The notes: generated by a model not told the origin, from the letters alone. 64,000 nt of DNA from Buttiauxella noackiae ATCC 51607 (GCF_001654865.1 NZ_LXEO01000015.1:114504-178503); one strand, 5' to 3'; positions 37,004 through 47,954 are shown, counted from the stretch's first letter. Program-made: numbers and translations.

Positions 37004-37363
37004 TTAAAGCTGGCGGAAACGGCTACGTAACGTGAAGGTATCAGAGGTTATATAGCGTTCCATAGAACGTAAACGCTGCTCACCTGCCGCAAGTTCAGCA
37101 TCCACTTCGTCGAGCAAATCGCGCATAGTCGGTTGAGGCGTTGCCTGGTCGGCACCCGCGGGCATTGGGTCAAGGATAAAAGTCAGTGCAATGTAGGCCA
37201 CCATCACAAAGAAAAACAGGCCAAAAATCATCGCTAACACAGTAATCAGGCGTACCAATTTAACAGGTACATCAAGGTATTGCGCGATACCCGCACAAAC
37301 CCCCTTCACCATCCCTTTTTCAGGGATACGCCACAATTTACGACCGGAAATTGAGTTCACCAT
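37004..37363 (-). CDS. pspC: PspC, inner-membrane activator of the phage-shock response
   Basis: The 119-residue protein equals the E. coli length. An N-terminal cytosolic part (GRKLWRIPEKGMVKGVCAGIAQYLDVP) is followed by a long hydrophobic helix (LITVLAMIFGLFFFVMVAYIALTFIL) and a C-terminal region that binds PspA. With PspB it senses secretin mislocalisation or envelope stress, frees PspF from PspA and also counters secretin toxicity. Its ATG overlaps the pspB stop by one base (TAATG on the minus strand). Confidence 0.97.
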   Translation of the reverse strand: MVNSISGRKLWRIPEKGMVKGVCAGIAQYLDVPVKLVRLITVLAMIFGLFFFVMVAYIALTFILDPMPAGADQATPQPTMRDLLDEVDAELAAGEQRLRSMERYITSDTFTLRSRFRQL

Positions 37364-37590
37364 TATTTATCTCTCCAGTTCGGATGTTCTGCATCAAGGA
37401 TCTGCTCCAGCGTCTGAATACGTTCACGCATACGGCGTGATTCATCAGCTAATTGCGCCAGTCGCTGTTGCTCGCCCTGAGAAAGCTGCCCGCCATTCGC
37501 GGCACGGTTGTTGTAGTGCAACCACAGCCAGATGGGGGCGACAAACAACACAAATATGGTTAACGGAATGGCAAGAAAAAGCGCGCTCAT
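37363..37590 (-). CDS. pspB: PspB, inner-membrane partner of PspC
   Basis: The 75-residue protein has an N-terminal membrane helix (ALFLAIPLTIFVLFVAPIWLWLHY) and a C-terminal coiled coil with a leucine-zipper pattern (LSQGEQQRLAQLADESRRMRERIQTLEQIL). It works with PspC in signalling to PspA. Third from last in the operon, overlapping pspC by one base. Confidence 0.97.
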   Translation of the reverse strand: MSALFLAIPLTIFVLFVAPIWLWLHYNNRAANGGQLSQGEQQRLAQLADESRRMRERIQTLEQILDAEHPNWRDK

Positions 37591-37652
37591 GTGTACTCCT
37601 TTTACAAGTCAGGCCAGCTGCGGCGCGCTATGCACGCCGCAGTTAAAGTGAA

Positions 37653-38324
37653 TTACCCACGTTCCTGGTTATTCATTTTAGCTTTCAGCGCAGCCAGCTG
37701 TTCGCTGATCTCGTCATCGGCTTTCAGTTCAGCAAACTGTGAGTCGAGATTTTTCTGTTTGCCAAAGCTGTGGCTTTCCGCTTCTGATTCCATCTGGTCA
37801 ATGCGGCGCTCAAAAGATTCAAAACGAGCCATCGCTTCATCGATTTTGCCGCTATCCAACTGGCGACGAACATCGCGTGAAGAAGAGGCTGCTTGATGGC
37901 GCAGCGTTAACGCCTGCTGGCGCGCGCGGGTTTCGCTGAGTTTATTCTCAAGCTCACCAATCTCTTTTTTCATACGCGCCAGGGTTTCATCGACATGCAC
38001 CACTTCATCTTCCAGGGTGGCGATCAGGTCGGTCATTTTTTGTTTTTCGATCAATGCCGCACGTGCCAGATCTTCTTTGTCTTTACGCAGTGCCAGTTCG
38101 GCTTTTTCCTGCCACTCGGCCTGCTGCGCCGTTGCTTGTTCTACACGACGAGAAAGCTGTTTCTTTTCAGCCAACGCACGAGCCGATGTGGAACGCACTT
38201 CAACTAACGTGTCTTCCATTTCCTGAATCATCAGGCGTACCAGCTTCTGTGGATCTTCTGCTTTCTCAAGCAGTGAGTTGATGTTGGCATTCACGATGTC
38301 GGCAAAACGAGAAAAAATACCCAT
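37653..38324 (-). CDS. pspA: PspA, phage-shock effector and negative regulator of PspF
   Basis: The 223-residue protein is an ESCRT-III-like coiled coil beginning [25 protein letters not shown], the amphipathic helix that binds stressed membranes. It inhibits PspF when free and forms large scaffolds on damaged inner membrane to limit proton leakage. It is first in pspABCD and transcribed from a sigma54 promoter at 38383-38398, divergent from pspF. Confidence 0.98.
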   Translation of the reverse strand: MGIFSRFADIVNANINSLLEKAEDPQKLVRLMIQEMEDTLVEVRSTSARALAEKKQLSRRVEQATAQQAEWQEKAELALRKDKEDLARAALIEKQKMTDLIATLEDEVVHVDETLARMKKEIGELENKLSETRARQQALTLRHQAASSSRDVRRQLDSGKIDEAMARFESFERRIDQMESEAESHSFGKQKNLDSQFAELKADDEISEQLAALKAKMNNQERG

Positions 38325-38382
38325 AATTCAATCCTCTTTAGTCATTATTTCCGGTGCCAAGCACCTTGCTCGAAATGATTAT

Positions 38383-38398
38383 TGCAATCGGCATGCCA
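38383..38398 (-). promoter_or_regulatory. Sigma54 promoter of pspABCD
   Basis: The minus strand reads TGGCATGCCGATTGCA, matching the -24/-12 consensus TGGCAY-N6-TTGCA. It lies ~60 bp upstream of the pspA start, and PspF-binding sites would be expected between here and pspF. Confidence 0.92.
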
Positions 38399-38436
38399 GA
38401 TTTTTACTTCATTGATATATAAGGAAATCATTAAAT

Positions 38437-38464
38437 TTGACTCACTATCAATTATGTTTATAGT
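38437..38464 (+). promoter_or_regulatory. Probable sigma70 promoter of pspF
   Basis: TTGACT at 38437-38442 and TATAGT at 38459-38464 with a 16-bp spacer precede the pspF start by 34 bp. In E. coli pspF has a sigma70 promoter repressed by PspF itself, overlapping its upstream activator sites, and the layout here would permit the same. Confidence 0.65.
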
Positions 38465-38497
38465 GGTGATATTCACTAACTATTGGTTAATTTAATC

Positions 38498-39481
38498 ATG
38501 GCGGATAGCAAAGATAACTTGATTGGCGAGGCAAACAGTTTTCTTGAGGTTCTGGAGCAAGTCTCCCGCCTGGCACCACTAGAGAAACCAGTGTTAGTGA
38601 TTGGCGAGCGTGGAACAGGTAAAGAGTTGATTGCCAACCGCTTGCACTTCCTTTCGCGTCGGTGGCAAGGCCCGTTTATCTCCCTTAATTGCGCGGCACT
38701 CAACGACAACTTGCTGGATTCGGAACTTTTCGGACATGAAGCTGGGGCTTTTACCGGCGCTCAGAAGCGCCATCCAGGCCGTTTTGAACGTGCCGACGGC
38801 GGTACGTTGTTTCTTGATGAACTGGCAACCGCACCCATGATGGTGCAGGAAAAATTGTTACGCGTCGTGGAGTACGGTGAGCTTGAGCGTGTTGGCGGCA
38901 GCCAGCCATTGCAGGTTAATGTGCGACTGGTTTGTGCAACCAACGCCGATCTGCCAAAACTTGCTGAAGAAGGGAAATTCCGTGCTGATTTACTCGACCG
39001 CCTTGCTTTTGATGTAGTAAAACTGCCACCTCTGCGTGAGCGTCAACCCGATATCATGTTGATGGCCGAACATTTTGCGATCACCATGTGTCGGGAATTG
39101 CAGCTTCCACTATTTCCTGGCTTTACCGAAGAAGCACAATTAACACTGATGAATTATGCCTGGCCCGGCAATATCCGTGAGTTAAAAAACGTGGTAGAAC
39201 GCTCAGTTTATCGCCATGGGTCCAGTGAGGAACCAGTCGATGAAATCATCCTCGATCCCTTTGCCCGGCAACCTGTACCTGTTGTAAAAAGTGGCGAGCC
39301 GCCGCAACAAGCCCTACCAATGGATTTACGCGCCTGGCAAAACGATCAGGAGAAAACACTGGTTGAACAGAGCCTGAGGCAGGCGAAATATAACCAGCGT
39401 AAAGCCGCTGATTTGCTCGGGCTCACTTATCATCAATTGCGTGCATTACTAAAAAAGCATCAGATTGTGTTATCTGAATAG
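38498..39481 (+). CDS. pspF: PspF, sigma54 enhancer-binding activator of the psp regulon
   Basis: From MADSKDNLIGEANSF (38498) the protein has 327 residues. It lacks a receiver domain and consists of an AAA+ domain with Walker A GERGTGKE, the sigma54-contacting loop GAFTGAQ, Walker B LFLDEL and the arginine-finger region, followed by a Fis-type HTH (KAADLLGLTYHQLRALL). It activates pspA and is held inactive by PspA. The start five codons upstream (38483) is a TTG without family support. Confidence 0.97.
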   Translation: MADSKDNLIGEANSFLEVLEQVSRLAPLEKPVLVIGERGTGKELIANRLHFLSRRWQGPFISLNCAALNDNLLDSELFGHEAGAFTGAQKRHPGRFERADGGTLFLDELATAPMMVQEKLLRVVEYGELERVGGSQPLQVNVRLVCATNADLPKLAEEGKFRADLLDRLAFDVVKLPPLRERQPDIMLMAEHFAITMCRELQLPLFPGFTEEAQLTLMNYAWPGNIRELKNVVERSVYRHGSSEEPVDEIILDPFARQPVPVVKSGEPPQQALPMDLRAWQNDQEKTLVEQSLRQAKYNQRKAADLLGLTYHQLRALLKKHQIVLSE

Positions 39482-39655
39482 GTATCAGGGCTGTTTTTTG
39501 GTCTAAGCAAAGGCCGTTCATGCTGCAAAAAACAGCATCTCCCCGCCTTTTTTGCAGGCTTTGTTTATAAAAAAAGCAAAATAGCCTGACATATTTTGGG
39601 AAGCCCTTCAGAGTGCGATACACTTTGGCTATCACCCGAGAAAACTCAAAAACTT

Positions 39656-41296
39656 ATGCGCGGAATTGTCTCCTCCCTGTTACTGGTGGTTAGCTGCCTG
39701 AGTGGTGCGGCATTTGCTGCAACACCTATTGAAAAGCCAGCCGATATTCGTAGCAGCGGATTTGTTTATTGTGTCAACGGTCAGGTCAATACCTTTAACC
39801 CGCAGATGGCCAGCGGTGGTTTGACTGTGGACACCCTTGCCGCACAGTTATACGACCGGTTACTGGATGTTGACCCTTACACTTATCGCCTGGTGCCAGA
39901 ATTGGCCGAGAGCTGGGAAGTATTGGATAACGGTGCGACTTATCGTTTCCATCTGCGCTCGAACGTTCAGTTCCAGACCACTCCATGGTTTAAACCCACT
40001 CGCGCACTGAATGCCGATGATGTGGTATTCAGCTTCCAACGAGTGTTTGATCGCAAACACCCATGGCATAACGTTAACGGCGGCAACTATCCTTACTTCG
40101 ATAGCCTTCAGTTCCCGGACTCGGTAAAAAGTGTTCGCAAGCTCGATAGCAACACCGTTGAGTTCCGCCTTGAAAAGCCTGATGCCTCTTTCTTATGGCA
40201 TATGGCTACACATTACGCATCCGTGATGTCTGCAGAATATGCAGATCAACTGACTAAGGCCGATCGTCAGGAATTAATGGACCGCCAGCCGGTTGGCACG
40301 GGGCCATTCCAGATAAGTGAATATCGCGCGGGGCAATATATTCGCCTCGCGCGCCATCCGAAATTCTGGCGCGGTGTTCCATTAATGCCGCAGGTAGTTC
40401 TGGATTTGGGTTCAGGTGGTACAGGTCGTTTATCGAAACTTATTACCGGCGAATGCGATGTGCTGGCCTATCCTGCAGCCAGTCAGCTGACAATTTTACG
40501 TGATGACCCGCGGTTGCGCCTTACCTTGCGCCCGGGAATGAACATCGCTTATCTGGCGTTTAATACCAACAAAGCACCGTTAAATAACCCGGCAGTACGT
40601 CATGCTCTGGCACTGGCTATTAATAACCAACGCCTGATGCAGTCGATTTACTACGGTACAGCCGAAACAGCCGCCTCTATTTTGCCGCGTGCTTCCTGGG
40701 CTTATGATAGTGACTCCAAAATTACCGAATACGACCCGCAGAAAGCTCGCCAGCAATTAAAAGCGCTCGGGTTAAACAACCTGGAATTGCGTCTATGGGT
40801 ACCGACCAGTTCTCAGGCATGGAACCCGAGCCCACTCAAAACAGCAGAGCTTATCCAGGCTGATATGGCGCAAATTGGGGTGAAGGTCATTATTGTTCCC
40901 GTCGAAGGCCGTTTCCAGGAAGCTCGCTTAATGGATATGAATCACGACTTAACGCTTGCCGGTTGGGCAACAGACAGTAATGACCCAGACAGTTTCTTCC
41001 GCCCCATGCTGAGTTGCGCCGCGATTCGATCGCAGACCAACTATGCTCGTTGGTGTGACCCTAAGTTTGATGAAGTACTGCAAAAAGCATTGTCGTCTCA
41101 GCAACTGGCCTCTCGTATCGAAGCTTATCGCGAGGCTCAGGACATTCTGGCCGAACAATTGCCCGTACTGCCACTGGCGTCATCACTGCGCTTGCAAGCC
41201 TATCGCTATGACATTAAAGGGCTGGTGCTGAGTCCGTTTGGTAATGCATCGTTTGCGGGTGTTTCCCGTGAGAATGTTGAGGTGAAAAAACCATGA
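39656..41296 (+). CDS. sapA: SapA, periplasmic peptide-binding component of the Sap system
   Basis: From [13 protein letters not shown] (39656) the protein has 546 residues: a Sec signal peptide ending AFAA and a family-5 solute-binding fold ([43 protein letters not shown]). The family is linked to resistance to antimicrobial peptides and, in E. coli, to putrescine export by SapBCDF and to potassium uptake through Trk. First gene of sapABCDF. The extra 20 residues of the longer frame from 39596 would precede the signal peptide and are rejected. Confidence 0.95.
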   Translation: MRGIVSSLLLVVSCLSGAAFAATPIEKPADIRSSGFVYCVNGQVNTFNPQMASGGLTVDTLAAQLYDRLLDVDPYTYRLVPELAESWEVLDNGATYRFHLRSNVQFQTTPWFKPTRALNADDVVFSFQRVFDRKHPWHNVNGGNYPYFDSLQFPDSVKSVRKLDSNTVEFRLEKPDASFLWHMATHYASVMSAEYADQLTKADRQELMDRQPVGTGPFQISEYRAGQYIRLARHPKFWRGVPLMPQVVLDLGSGGTGRLSKLITGECDVLAYPAASQLTILRDDPRLRLTLRPGMNIAYLAFNTNKAPLNNPAVRHALALAINNQRLMQSIYYGTAETAASILPRASWAYDSDSKITEYDPQKARQQLKALGLNNLELRLWVPTSSQAWNPSPLKTAELIQADMAQIGVKVIIVPVEGRFQEARLMDMNHDLTLAGWATDSNDPDSFFRPMLSCAAIRSQTNYARWCDPKFDEVLQKALSSQQLASRIEAYREAQDILAEQLPVLPLASSLRLQAYRYDIKGLVLSPFGNASFAGVSRENVEVKKP

Positions 41297-42258
41297 TTAT
41301 TTACACTCTGCGCCGCCTGCTATTGCTGCTGGTGACGCTGTTTTTTCTGACCTTTATTGGTTTTAGCCTCAACTATTTTACCCCTCATGCCCCACTGCAA
41401 GGCGCATCACTGTGGAACGCGTGGGTCTTCTGGTTTGAAAGTATCATGCACTGGGATTTCGGCGTATCAAGCATTAACGGCCAGTCGATTAATGAACAGT
41501 TACGTATTGTCTTCCCTGCCACCATGGAACTGTGCATCCTGGCATTTGGCCTGGCATTACTGATAGGTATTCCGGTGGGAATGCTGGCCGGTATCATGCG
41601 CAATAAATGGCAAGACCGGCTGATTAGCGCTCTGGCACTGGTTGGTTTTTCTATTCCTGTATTCTGGTTAGCTCTGCTACTAACAATGTTTTTCTCGCTA
41701 ACATTAGGCTGGTTGCCCGTTTCCGGGCGCTTTGATTTGCTTTATGAAGTGAAATCAGTGACTGGCTTTGCGCTGGTTGATGCCTGGCTATCTGACTCCC
41801 CTTATCGCGAAGAGATGATCATTAGCGCCATACGTCACATGGTGCTGCCGGTGGTGGCATTAGCAGTCGCACCTACCACTGAAGTGGTGCGTCTGATGCG
41901 TATAAGCACCATTGAAGTGTTTGACCAAAACTACATTAAAGCAGCAGCAACACGCGGTTTATCACGCCTGACAATTCTTCATCGCCATGTGCTGCACAAC
42001 GCATTACCGCCGGTAATTCCGCGCCTCGGCCTGCAATTTTCAACCATGTTAACGCTGGCGATGATCACTGAAGTTGTATTCAGTTGGCCGGGCCTTGGGC
42101 GCTGGCTTATCAACGCGATTCGCCAACAAGATTACACGGCCATTTCTGCTGGCGTGATGGTCATTGGTTCACTGGTCATCATCGTGAACGTTATCTCCGA
42201 TATTTTGGGTGCCATGGCTAACCCTCTGACACATAAGGAATGGTATGCCTTACGATAG
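41293..42258 (+). CDS. sapB: SapB, ABC transporter permease
   Basis: The 321-residue permease of the DppB class has an N-terminal helix ([19 protein letters not shown]), about six membrane spans, and the EAA loop [35 protein letters not shown] that docks on the ATPases. Its start overlaps the sapA stop by four bases (ATGA). Pairs with SapC. Confidence 0.96.
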   Translation: MIIYTLRRLLLLLVTLFFLTFIGFSLNYFTPHAPLQGASLWNAWVFWFESIMHWDFGVSSINGQSINEQLRIVFPATMELCILAFGLALLIGIPVGMLAGIMRNKWQDRLISALALVGFSIPVFWLALLLTMFFSLTLGWLPVSGRFDLLYEVKSVTGFALVDAWLSDSPYREEMIISAIRHMVLPVVALAVAPTTEVVRLMRISTIEVFDQNYIKAAATRGLSRLTILHRHVLHNALPPVIPRLGLQFSTMLTLAMITEVVFSWPGLGRWLINAIRQQDYTAISAGVMVIGSLVIIVNVISDILGAMANPLTHKEWYALR

Positions 42259-43135
42259 CGTCTATCGCGAGAAGCGCCCGCCGAGCACTCTGCGCCTGAC
42301 ATGGCGAAAATTTTACGGCGACACTACGGCAATGATCGGCCTATATGGTTGTGGCGCTTTGGTAGTGCTGTGTATTTTTGGTGGTGTTTTTGCGCCCTAC
42401 GGCATTGACCAACAGTTCCTGGGGTATCAACTATTACCCCCTTCATGGTCACGCTATGGCGATGTCTCTTTCTTCCTGGGTACAGATGACCTGGGGCGTG
42501 ATGTGTTAAGCCGTCTGTTAAGTGGTGCGGCACCTACAGTTGGCGGCGCGTTTATCGTTACGCTTGCTGCAGCTGTATGCGGCATTATTCTGGGTGTGTT
42601 TGCCGGTTCAACACATGGTCTTCGCTCTGCTGTGCTCAACCATATTCTCGATACGTTGTTGTCGATCCCGTCGCTGCTGCTGGCCATTATTGTCGTGGCA
42701 TTTGTCGGGCCACATTTATTGCACGCGATGTTTGCCGTGTGGCTCGCCCTGCTGCCGCGTATGGTGCGTTCTGTTTATAGCGCCGTACACGACGAACTGG
42801 AAAAAGATTATGTGGTTGCCGCACGCCTTGATGGCGCATCAACACTGAATATTCTTTGGTTTGCGGTGATGCCTAATACGGCGGCGATTCTGGTTACTGA
42901 GATTACCCGTGCGCTATCGATGGCGATTCTGGATATTGCTGCACTCGGTTTTTTGGACCTTGGTGCACAACTCCCTTCACCGGAATGGGGATCGATGCTA
43001 GGTGACGCACTGGAGTTGATTTATGTCGCTCCGTGGACAGTAATGTTGCCCGGAGTGGCTATCATGATCAGTGTGTTGCTGGTCAACCTGCTGGGCGACG
43101 GTTTACGCCGCGCAATCAATGCGGGGGTGCAATAA
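42245..43135 (+). CDS. sapC: SapC, ABC transporter permease
   Basis: The 296-residue permease of the DppC class has about six membrane helices and the EAA loop [30 protein letters not shown]. It overlaps the end of sapB by 14 bases and its TAA overlaps the sapD ATG by one base, so all Sap genes are translationally linked. Confidence 0.96.
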   Translation: MPYDSVYREKRPPSTLRLTWRKFYGDTTAMIGLYGCGALVVLCIFGGVFAPYGIDQQFLGYQLLPPSWSRYGDVSFFLGTDDLGRDVLSRLLSGAAPTVGGAFIVTLAAAVCGIILGVFAGSTHGLRSAVLNHILDTLLSIPSLLLAIIVVAFVGPHLLHAMFAVWLALLPRMVRSVYSAVHDELEKDYVVAARLDGASTLNILWFAVMPNTAAILVTEITRALSMAILDIAALGFLDLGAQLPSPEWGSMLGDALELIYVAPWTVMLPGVAIMISVLLVNLLGDGLRRAINAGVQ

Positions 43136-44127
43136 TGCCATTACTTGATATTCGAAACCTGACCATCGAGTTTATGACCTCCGAGGGTTGGGTAAAAGCC
43201 GTCGATCGCGTCAGCATGACCCTGAATGAAGGGGAAATCCGCGGTTTAGTGGGCGAATCCGGTTCTGGAAAGAGTCTGATTGCCAAAGCGATTTGCGGTG
43301 TGACCAAAGACAACTGGCGTGTCACCGCCGACCGTATGCGGTTTGATGACATCGATCTGCTACGTTTGAGTTCACGCGAGCGTCGTCGCCTTGTCGGCCA
43401 CAACGTTTCGATGATTTTCCAGGAACCTCAATCGTGTCTGGACCCATCAGAACGTGTTGGTCGCCAGCTGATGCAGAACATTCCGGGCTGGACGTATAAA
43501 GGCCGCTGGTGGAAGCGTTTCGGTTGGCGTAAACGCCGTGCGACCGAGTTGTTACACCGCGTGGGAATCAAAGATCATAAAGATGCGATGCGAAGCTATC
43601 CGTATGAGTTGACTGACGGCGAATGTCAAAAGGTGATGATAGCCATTGCGCTGGCAAACCAGCCGCGTTTGTTGATTGCGGATGAGCCAACCAATGCGAT
43701 GGAACCAACCACGCAGTTGCAAATTTTCAAACTACTTACGCGGCTAAATCAGTACAACAACACCACCATTTTGCTTATCAGCCATGATTTACAGATGCTG
43801 AGCAAATGGGCCGATAAAATTAATGTTATGTATTGTGGGCAAACCGTGGAAAGCGCAACCAGTGAAGAGCTAATTGCCACCCCGCACCACCCATATACAC
43901 AGGCGCTTATCCGTGCGATCCCTGATTTTGGCAGCCCGATGCCACATAAAAGCCGTCTGAATACTATGCCCGGCGCAATCCCTTTACTGGAGCAATTACC
44001 AATGGGTTGTCGGCTTGGGCCACGTTGTCCTTATGCGCAGCGTGAATGTATAGAAACACCTCGCTTAATGGGGGCGAAAACACATCTTTATGCCTGCCAC
44101 TTCCCGCTGAATATGGAGAGTCAGTAA
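43135..44127 (+). CDS. sapD: SapD, ABC transporter ATPase
   Basis: From [13 protein letters not shown] (43135) the protein has 330 residues, the E. coli length. Walker A is GESGSGKS, Walker [10 protein letters not shown], the H-loop LLISHD. The signature motif is degenerate, LTDGECQK in place of LSGGQ, as in E. coli LTEGE. A C-terminal oligopeptide-type cysteine cluster ([16 protein letters not shown]) is present. In E. coli SapD also supplies ATP binding for Trk potassium uptake. The longer frame from 43033 overlaps sapC and is rejected. Confidence 0.96.
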   Translation: MPLLDIRNLTIEFMTSEGWVKAVDRVSMTLNEGEIRGLVGESGSGKSLIAKAICGVTKDNWRVTADRMRFDDIDLLRLSSRERRRLVGHNVSMIFQEPQSCLDPSERVGRQLMQNIPGWTYKGRWWKRFGWRKRRATELLHRVGIKDHKDAMRSYPYELTDGECQKVMIAIALANQPRLLIADEPTNAMEPTTQLQIFKLLTRLNQYNNTTILLISHDLQMLSKWADKINVMYCGQTVESATSEELIATPHHPYTQALIRAIPDFGSPMPHKSRLNTMPGAIPLLEQLPMGCRLGPRCPYAQRECIETPRLMGAKTHLYACHFPLNMESQ

Positions 44128-44933
44128 TGGTCGAAACGCTGCTCGAAGTTCGTAATTTAAGTAAAACGTTTCGCTATCGAACCGGCTTGTTCCAGCGTCA
44201 GCATGTTGACGCCGTAAAACCGCTGAGTTTCACGTTGCGTGAAAAACAGACATTGGCGGTTATTGGTGAAAATGGCTCAGGTAAATCAACGCTGGCGAAG
44301 ATGCTTGCCGGGATGGTTGAGCCAACCACCGGCGAAGTGCTGATAAACGATCATTTGCTGCAATACGGTGATTACACCTACCGAAGCCAGCATATTCGCA
44401 TGATTTTCCAGGATCCGAGCACCTCGCTAAACCCGCGCCAGCGTATTTCGCAAATTCTCGACTTCCCACTGCGCCTGAATACCGACCTTGAGCCGGAAGC
44501 GCGTCACAAGCAAATTATTGAAACGCTTAGAATGGTCGGCTTGCTTCCCGATCACGCCAGCTACTACCCGCATATGCTGGCTCCAGGGCAGAAACAGCGT
44601 CTGGGTTTGGCGCGCGCGTTAATCCTGCGTCCGAAAGTGATTATTGCAGACGAAGCGCTGGCATCTCTTGATATGTCGATGCGTTCGCAACTAATTAACC
44701 TGATGCTTGAGCTGCAGGAAAAACAGGGCATTGCCTATATTTATGTGACACAGCATATCGGCATGATGAAACACATCAGCGATAAAGTTATTGTGATGCA
44801 TCAGGGCGAAGTCGTTGAACGAGGCAGCACTGCTGAGGTTCTTGCCTCCCCGCTTCATGACCTAACCAAACGCCTGATCGCCAGCCATTTCGGTGAAGCT
44901 TTGACGGCAGATGCGTGGCGCAAAGATCGTTAA
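44127..44933 (+). CDS. sapF: SapF, ABC transporter ATPase
   Basis: From [15 protein letters not shown] (44127) the protein has 268 residues, with Walker A GENGSGKST, signature MLAPGQKQRLGLARAL and Walker B VIIADEAL. It pairs with SapD. Last gene of the operon. Its ATG overlaps the sapD TAA by one base, and a long terminator hairpin follows at 44945-44977. Confidence 0.96.
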   Translation: MVETLLEVRNLSKTFRYRTGLFQRQHVDAVKPLSFTLREKQTLAVIGENGSGKSTLAKMLAGMVEPTTGEVLINDHLLQYGDYTYRSQHIRMIFQDPSTSLNPRQRISQILDFPLRLNTDLEPEARHKQIIETLRMVGLLPDHASYYPHMLAPGQKQRLGLARALILRPKVIIADEALASLDMSMRSQLINLMLELQEKQGIAYIYVTQHIGMMKHISDKVIVMHQGEVVERGSTAEVLASPLHDLTKRLIASHFGEALTADAWRKDR

Positions 44934-44944
44934 GAAAACATATC

Positions 44945-44977
44945 AAGGGTGGATTCCGTTTGCGGAGATCCACCCTT
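44945..44977 (+). terminator. Terminator of sapABCDF
   Basis: AAGGGTGGAT (44945-44954) plus TCCG pairs with CGGA plus ATCCACCCTT (44968-44977), with a TTTG loop and one bulged base. It precedes the convergent AHSA1-type gene and is followed by a T-rich stretch (GTTATTTTTTC) a few bases on. Confidence 0.75.
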
Positions 44978-44983
44978 AACACG

Positions 44984-45394
44984 TTATTTTTTCTCTTCAA
45001 CATAGCGGGCAAAATTATCCAAAATTGCCTGCCAGCCATTTTTCTGATGTTCGATGGGGTATTGAGTATCAGGGTCAAATTCTAGATATACCTTCACACC
45101 ACCCTCCTGCTCCGTAAATTCGACTTTCGCTTCACGGTCACCGAAAGTGTATTCAATCAATTTATGCGGAATGATGTGGGTATAAACACCTGCAAAATCA
45201 AAGCCCATACTGCCGTCCTTCGCTTCCATTCGTGATGAAAACTTCCCTCCGGGCTTTAAATCTACTTCCGCATTGACGGTATGCCAGTCGGCCGAAGCAG
45301 TATTCCATTTTTCAATATCTTGCGGGTTATTGTAGGTATCCCAGACTTGCTCAATGGGCGCATGAACCTGTGTCTCAACAGTGATTTTCATCAT
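44984..45394 (-). CDS. AHSA1/SRPBCC-domain protein
   Basis: The 136-residue protein is a single SRPBCC (START-like) domain of the AHSA1 group: KITVETQVHAPIEQVWDTYNNPQDIEKWN at the N-terminus and NGWQAILDNFARYVEE at the C-terminus. The fold makes a deep hydrophobic pocket, but the bacterial members have no settled function, and the Hsp90-activator name does not imply that role here. A GGAG lies just upstream of a doubled ATG, so the start could be 45394 or 45391. Single gene, convergent with sapF. Confidence 0.85.
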   Translation of the reverse strand: MMKITVETQVHAPIEQVWDTYNNPQDIEKWNTASADWHTVNAEVDLKPGGKFSSRMEAKDGSMGFDFAGVYTHIIPHKLIEYTFGDREAKVEFTEQEGGVKVYLEFDPDTQYPIEHQKNGWQAILDNFARYVEEKK

Positions 45395-45677
45395 TTATCT
45401 CCGGTGATTTTGTTACCAGGCAAGTGCAAATGAACACCCTAAAACATAGTATCCATCAGTCGTGTCAGCAATGCGCCCACCACTTTCTCCGCACAATCAT
45501 CTGTTCAGACCTCTGGTGACACGATAACCAGTCGTTCCGAGTAAGAAAAATAACCTGACACAACAGGCGTTGAGTGGGATATAATTTCACTTTCGTGTTG
45601 AAAAATTGTGACTAGTCGTCAGCAACTTGATGATTATAAAGTCATAAAATTAGCAGAAACTATAAGGATTCAAAGCT

Positions 45678-46469
45678 ATGGGTTTTCTTACCGGTAAACG
45701 CATTCTGATCACTGGCGTCGCCAGTAAACTCTCCATTGCCTACGGTATCGCACAGGCTATGCACCGCGAAGGTGCTGAACTGGCTTTTACTTACCAGAAT
45801 GAAAAACTGAAAGGCCGTGTGGAAGGGTTTGCTGCAGACTTAGGTTCAAGCCTGGTTCTGCCGTGTGACGTTGCAGAAGATGCAAGCATCGATGCGATGT
45901 TTGCTGAGCTTGCGAAAAGCTGGCCGAAATTCGACGGCTTCGTTCACTCTATCGGTTTCGCACCAGGCGACCAGTTAGATGGCGACTACGTGAATGCGGT
46001 TACCCGTGAAGGCTTCAAAATTGCTCACGACATCAGCTCCTACAGCTTTGTTGCGATGGCAAAAGTTTGCCGTGAAATGCTTAACCCAGGCTCAGCACTG
46101 CTGACACTGTCTTACCTGGGTGCAGAACGCGCTATCCCTAACTACAACGTGATGGGTCTGGCTAAAGCATCTTTGGAAGCTAACGTGCGCTATATGGCAA
46201 ACGCGATGGGTGCAGAAGGTGTGCGTGTGAACGCCATTTCTGCGGGTCCAATCCGTACTCTGGCAGCATCTGGCATTAAAGACTTCCGTAAAATGCTGTC
46301 ACATTGCGAAGCAGTGACACCAATTCGTCGTACTGTGACCATTGAAGATGTGGGCAACTCAGCAGCGTTCTTGTGTTCAGACCTCTCTGCCGGTGTTTCC
46401 GGTGAAGTTCTGCACGTTGACGGCGGTTTCAGCATCGCTGCAATGAACGAACTGGAATTGAAAGCTTAA
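45678..46469 (+). CDS. fabI: FabI, enoyl-ACP reductase (NADH)
   Basis: The 263-residue divergent SDR has [11 protein letters not shown] at the cofactor site and the enoyl-reductase triad region [20 protein letters not shown] (Y-x9-Y-x6-K). C-terminal is [15 protein letters not shown]. It carries out the last reduction of each type II fatty-acid elongation cycle and is the target of triclosan. A possible promoter (CTGACA 45555-45560, TATAAT 45580-45585) lies ~95 bp upstream. Spaced between the Sap operon and yciW as in E. coli. Confidence 0.97.
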   Translation: MGFLTGKRILITGVASKLSIAYGIAQAMHREGAELAFTYQNEKLKGRVEGFAADLGSSLVLPCDVAEDASIDAMFAELAKSWPKFDGFVHSIGFAPGDQLDGDYVNAVTREGFKIAHDISSYSFVAMAKVCREMLNPGSALLTLSYLGAERAIPNYNVMGLAKASLEANVRYMANAMGAEGVRVNAISAGPIRTLAASGIKDFRKMLSHCEAVTPIRRTVTIEDVGNSAAFLCSDLSAGVSGEVLHVDGGFSIAAMNELELKA

Positions 46470-46479
46470 TTCAGTTCAC

Positions 46480-46506
46480 AACAGGGCAGGCTCTGTCTGC
46501 CCTGTT
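46480..46506 (+). terminator. Hairpin downstream of fabI
   Basis: AACAGGGCAG at 46480-46489 pairs with CTGCCCTGTT at 46497-46506 around GCTCTGT, 11 bases after the fabI stop. No real U-tract follows. Confidence 0.65.
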
Positions 46507-46693
46507 AACTCCCTCGCCTCACCCATAATCTTGCCTGTTAATTCTGAAATTCCTTTCGTAGTTATACTTTTCCGATATTTATTATCACCGATCATTCTTT
46601 TGTCACCTCCCGCGCTTACGCCAGGATAAAGCAGCAAACCAGGCCGTCAGGTGTTTTTCCCGGGCTTGTAAACTCTTTGACCAAGGAATGACC

Positions 46694-47854
46694 ATGGAAC
46701 AACGCCGAATCTCAGGCAAAGGCCACTGGTACCATGAAACACAGTCCAGTCGTAACGATGCCGCTGTGCTTCCGTTAGTTCCCGAAGCCGCGTTTCTCGA
46801 AGACCGTTTTTTACTTGATTTAAAAATCGGCGCTGACCAGCTCACCTCTCAGTATGCGTGGCTTTCAGTTGCACGTGATATCAGCGAATGCTTGTTGCCA
46901 GAAAACAGCCCCGTGACCCGCCTGCATACGCTGAGTTGCTATGACCGCCTGAGCACCGCACTCACTGTCGCGCAGGTGTATGGTGTTCAGCGACTTTGCA
47001 ATCATTACGCGGCCCGACTAGCCCCCCAACCAGGGCCAGACTCATCACGCGAAAGCAACCGCCGTCTTACACAAATCACCCAGTATGCCCGCCAACTGGC
47101 CAGCCAACCGACATTGATTGATGATATTTCGCGTCAGCAGCTTGATGAAGTTGCGCTGTCGGTTAATGACATGGTGACATTTAACCAGTTGATTGGCTTT
47201 ATCGGCTTTCAGGCCCGCGTGATTGCAGTATTCCAGGCTTTACAAAGTTTACCTGTCCGCTGGCTTCCGGGACTTGATACCCAGCAAGATGCCCCTACTG
47301 AGTTATTCCTTGATGGCGACAAGGTGTGGCAACCAGGTTTGCCACAAGTTGAACCTGGCTATGCAAACACACTGCAACTGGATGTACACAACGACTGCCT
47401 GTCTCAAAATATCTTGCAAGATATGAGTTGGCTGCTGCTTCACGATGCCACAGCTTTTTCCCTATTCGGCCAGATAACTCATTTTCTGCTCACTCCGAGT
47501 GCTCAGGCCTGTGATGATCAAATTTTGGTCGGTCTGTTGACCGCACGTATTAACGGAAGTGTCAGTTGCTTTACGGGTTTTGCAAAAGCATGGCGTGGTG
47601 AAAGTGGTTTACCTGAAACCATGCGCAACGGCGAAAGAGCGTTACAAGCCTGGAGCCATAATCACCCACGTGAACGCGCGATAATCCAGGCTGTCCGCGT
47701 TTTAACTCGCGCACCCGGGAGTTTTAGCGCAGCCCAGCTTCAACCTTTATTCGAACAGGGTTTTAGTAAAGGTGAAGCTTTGCAATTGCTGGTCAGTTCA
47801 GGGTTATATGGCTGGATAAATCGATTGAAAATCGGGCTCGGTAATACCCGCTAA
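46694..47854 (+). CDS. yciW: YciW, peroxidase-related CMD-domain protein
   Basis: The 386-residue protein follows E. coli YciW (375 residues) from MEQRRISGKGHWYHETQSS. It contains two alpha-helical halves of the AhpD/carboxymuconolactone-decarboxylase type but no clear CxxC active site. In E. coli it has been linked to cysteine metabolism and resistance to oxidants, without a defined reaction. AAGGA seven bases before 46694 supports this start over ATG 46688. It keeps the fabI-yciW-rnb order of E. coli. Confidence 0.88.
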   Translation: MEQRRISGKGHWYHETQSSRNDAAVLPLVPEAAFLEDRFLLDLKIGADQLTSQYAWLSVARDISECLLPENSPVTRLHTLSCYDRLSTALTVAQVYGVQRLCNHYAARLAPQPGPDSSRESNRRLTQITQYARQLASQPTLIDDISRQQLDEVALSVNDMVTFNQLIGFIGFQARVIAVFQALQSLPVRWLPGLDTQQDAPTELFLDGDKVWQPGLPQVEPGYANTLQLDVHNDCLSQNILQDMSWLLLHDATAFSLFGQITHFLLTPSAQACDDQILVGLLTARINGSVSCFTGFAKAWRGESGLPETMRNGERALQAWSHNHPRERAIIQAVRVLTRAPGSFSAAQLQPLFEQGFSKGEALQLLVSSGLYGWINRLKIGLGNTR

Positions 47855-47870
47855 ACATTGATAGCACATG

Positions 47871-47901
47871 CCTTTGCGGCAAACAGCGCTTGCCGCAAAG
47901 G
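47871..47901. terminator. Hairpin between yciW and rnb
   Basis: CCTTTGCGGCAA at 47871-47882 pairs perfectly with TTGCCGCAAAGG at 47890-47901 around ACAGCGC. It lies 16 bases after the yciW stop, with no U-tract, so an attenuator or mRNA-end stabiliser is also possible. Confidence 0.6.
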
Positions 47902-47954
47902 GTGGTTTCGCGTAAAACTGTCAGCCGCTCTTTTGGCCACGAAAACTAAAAAAC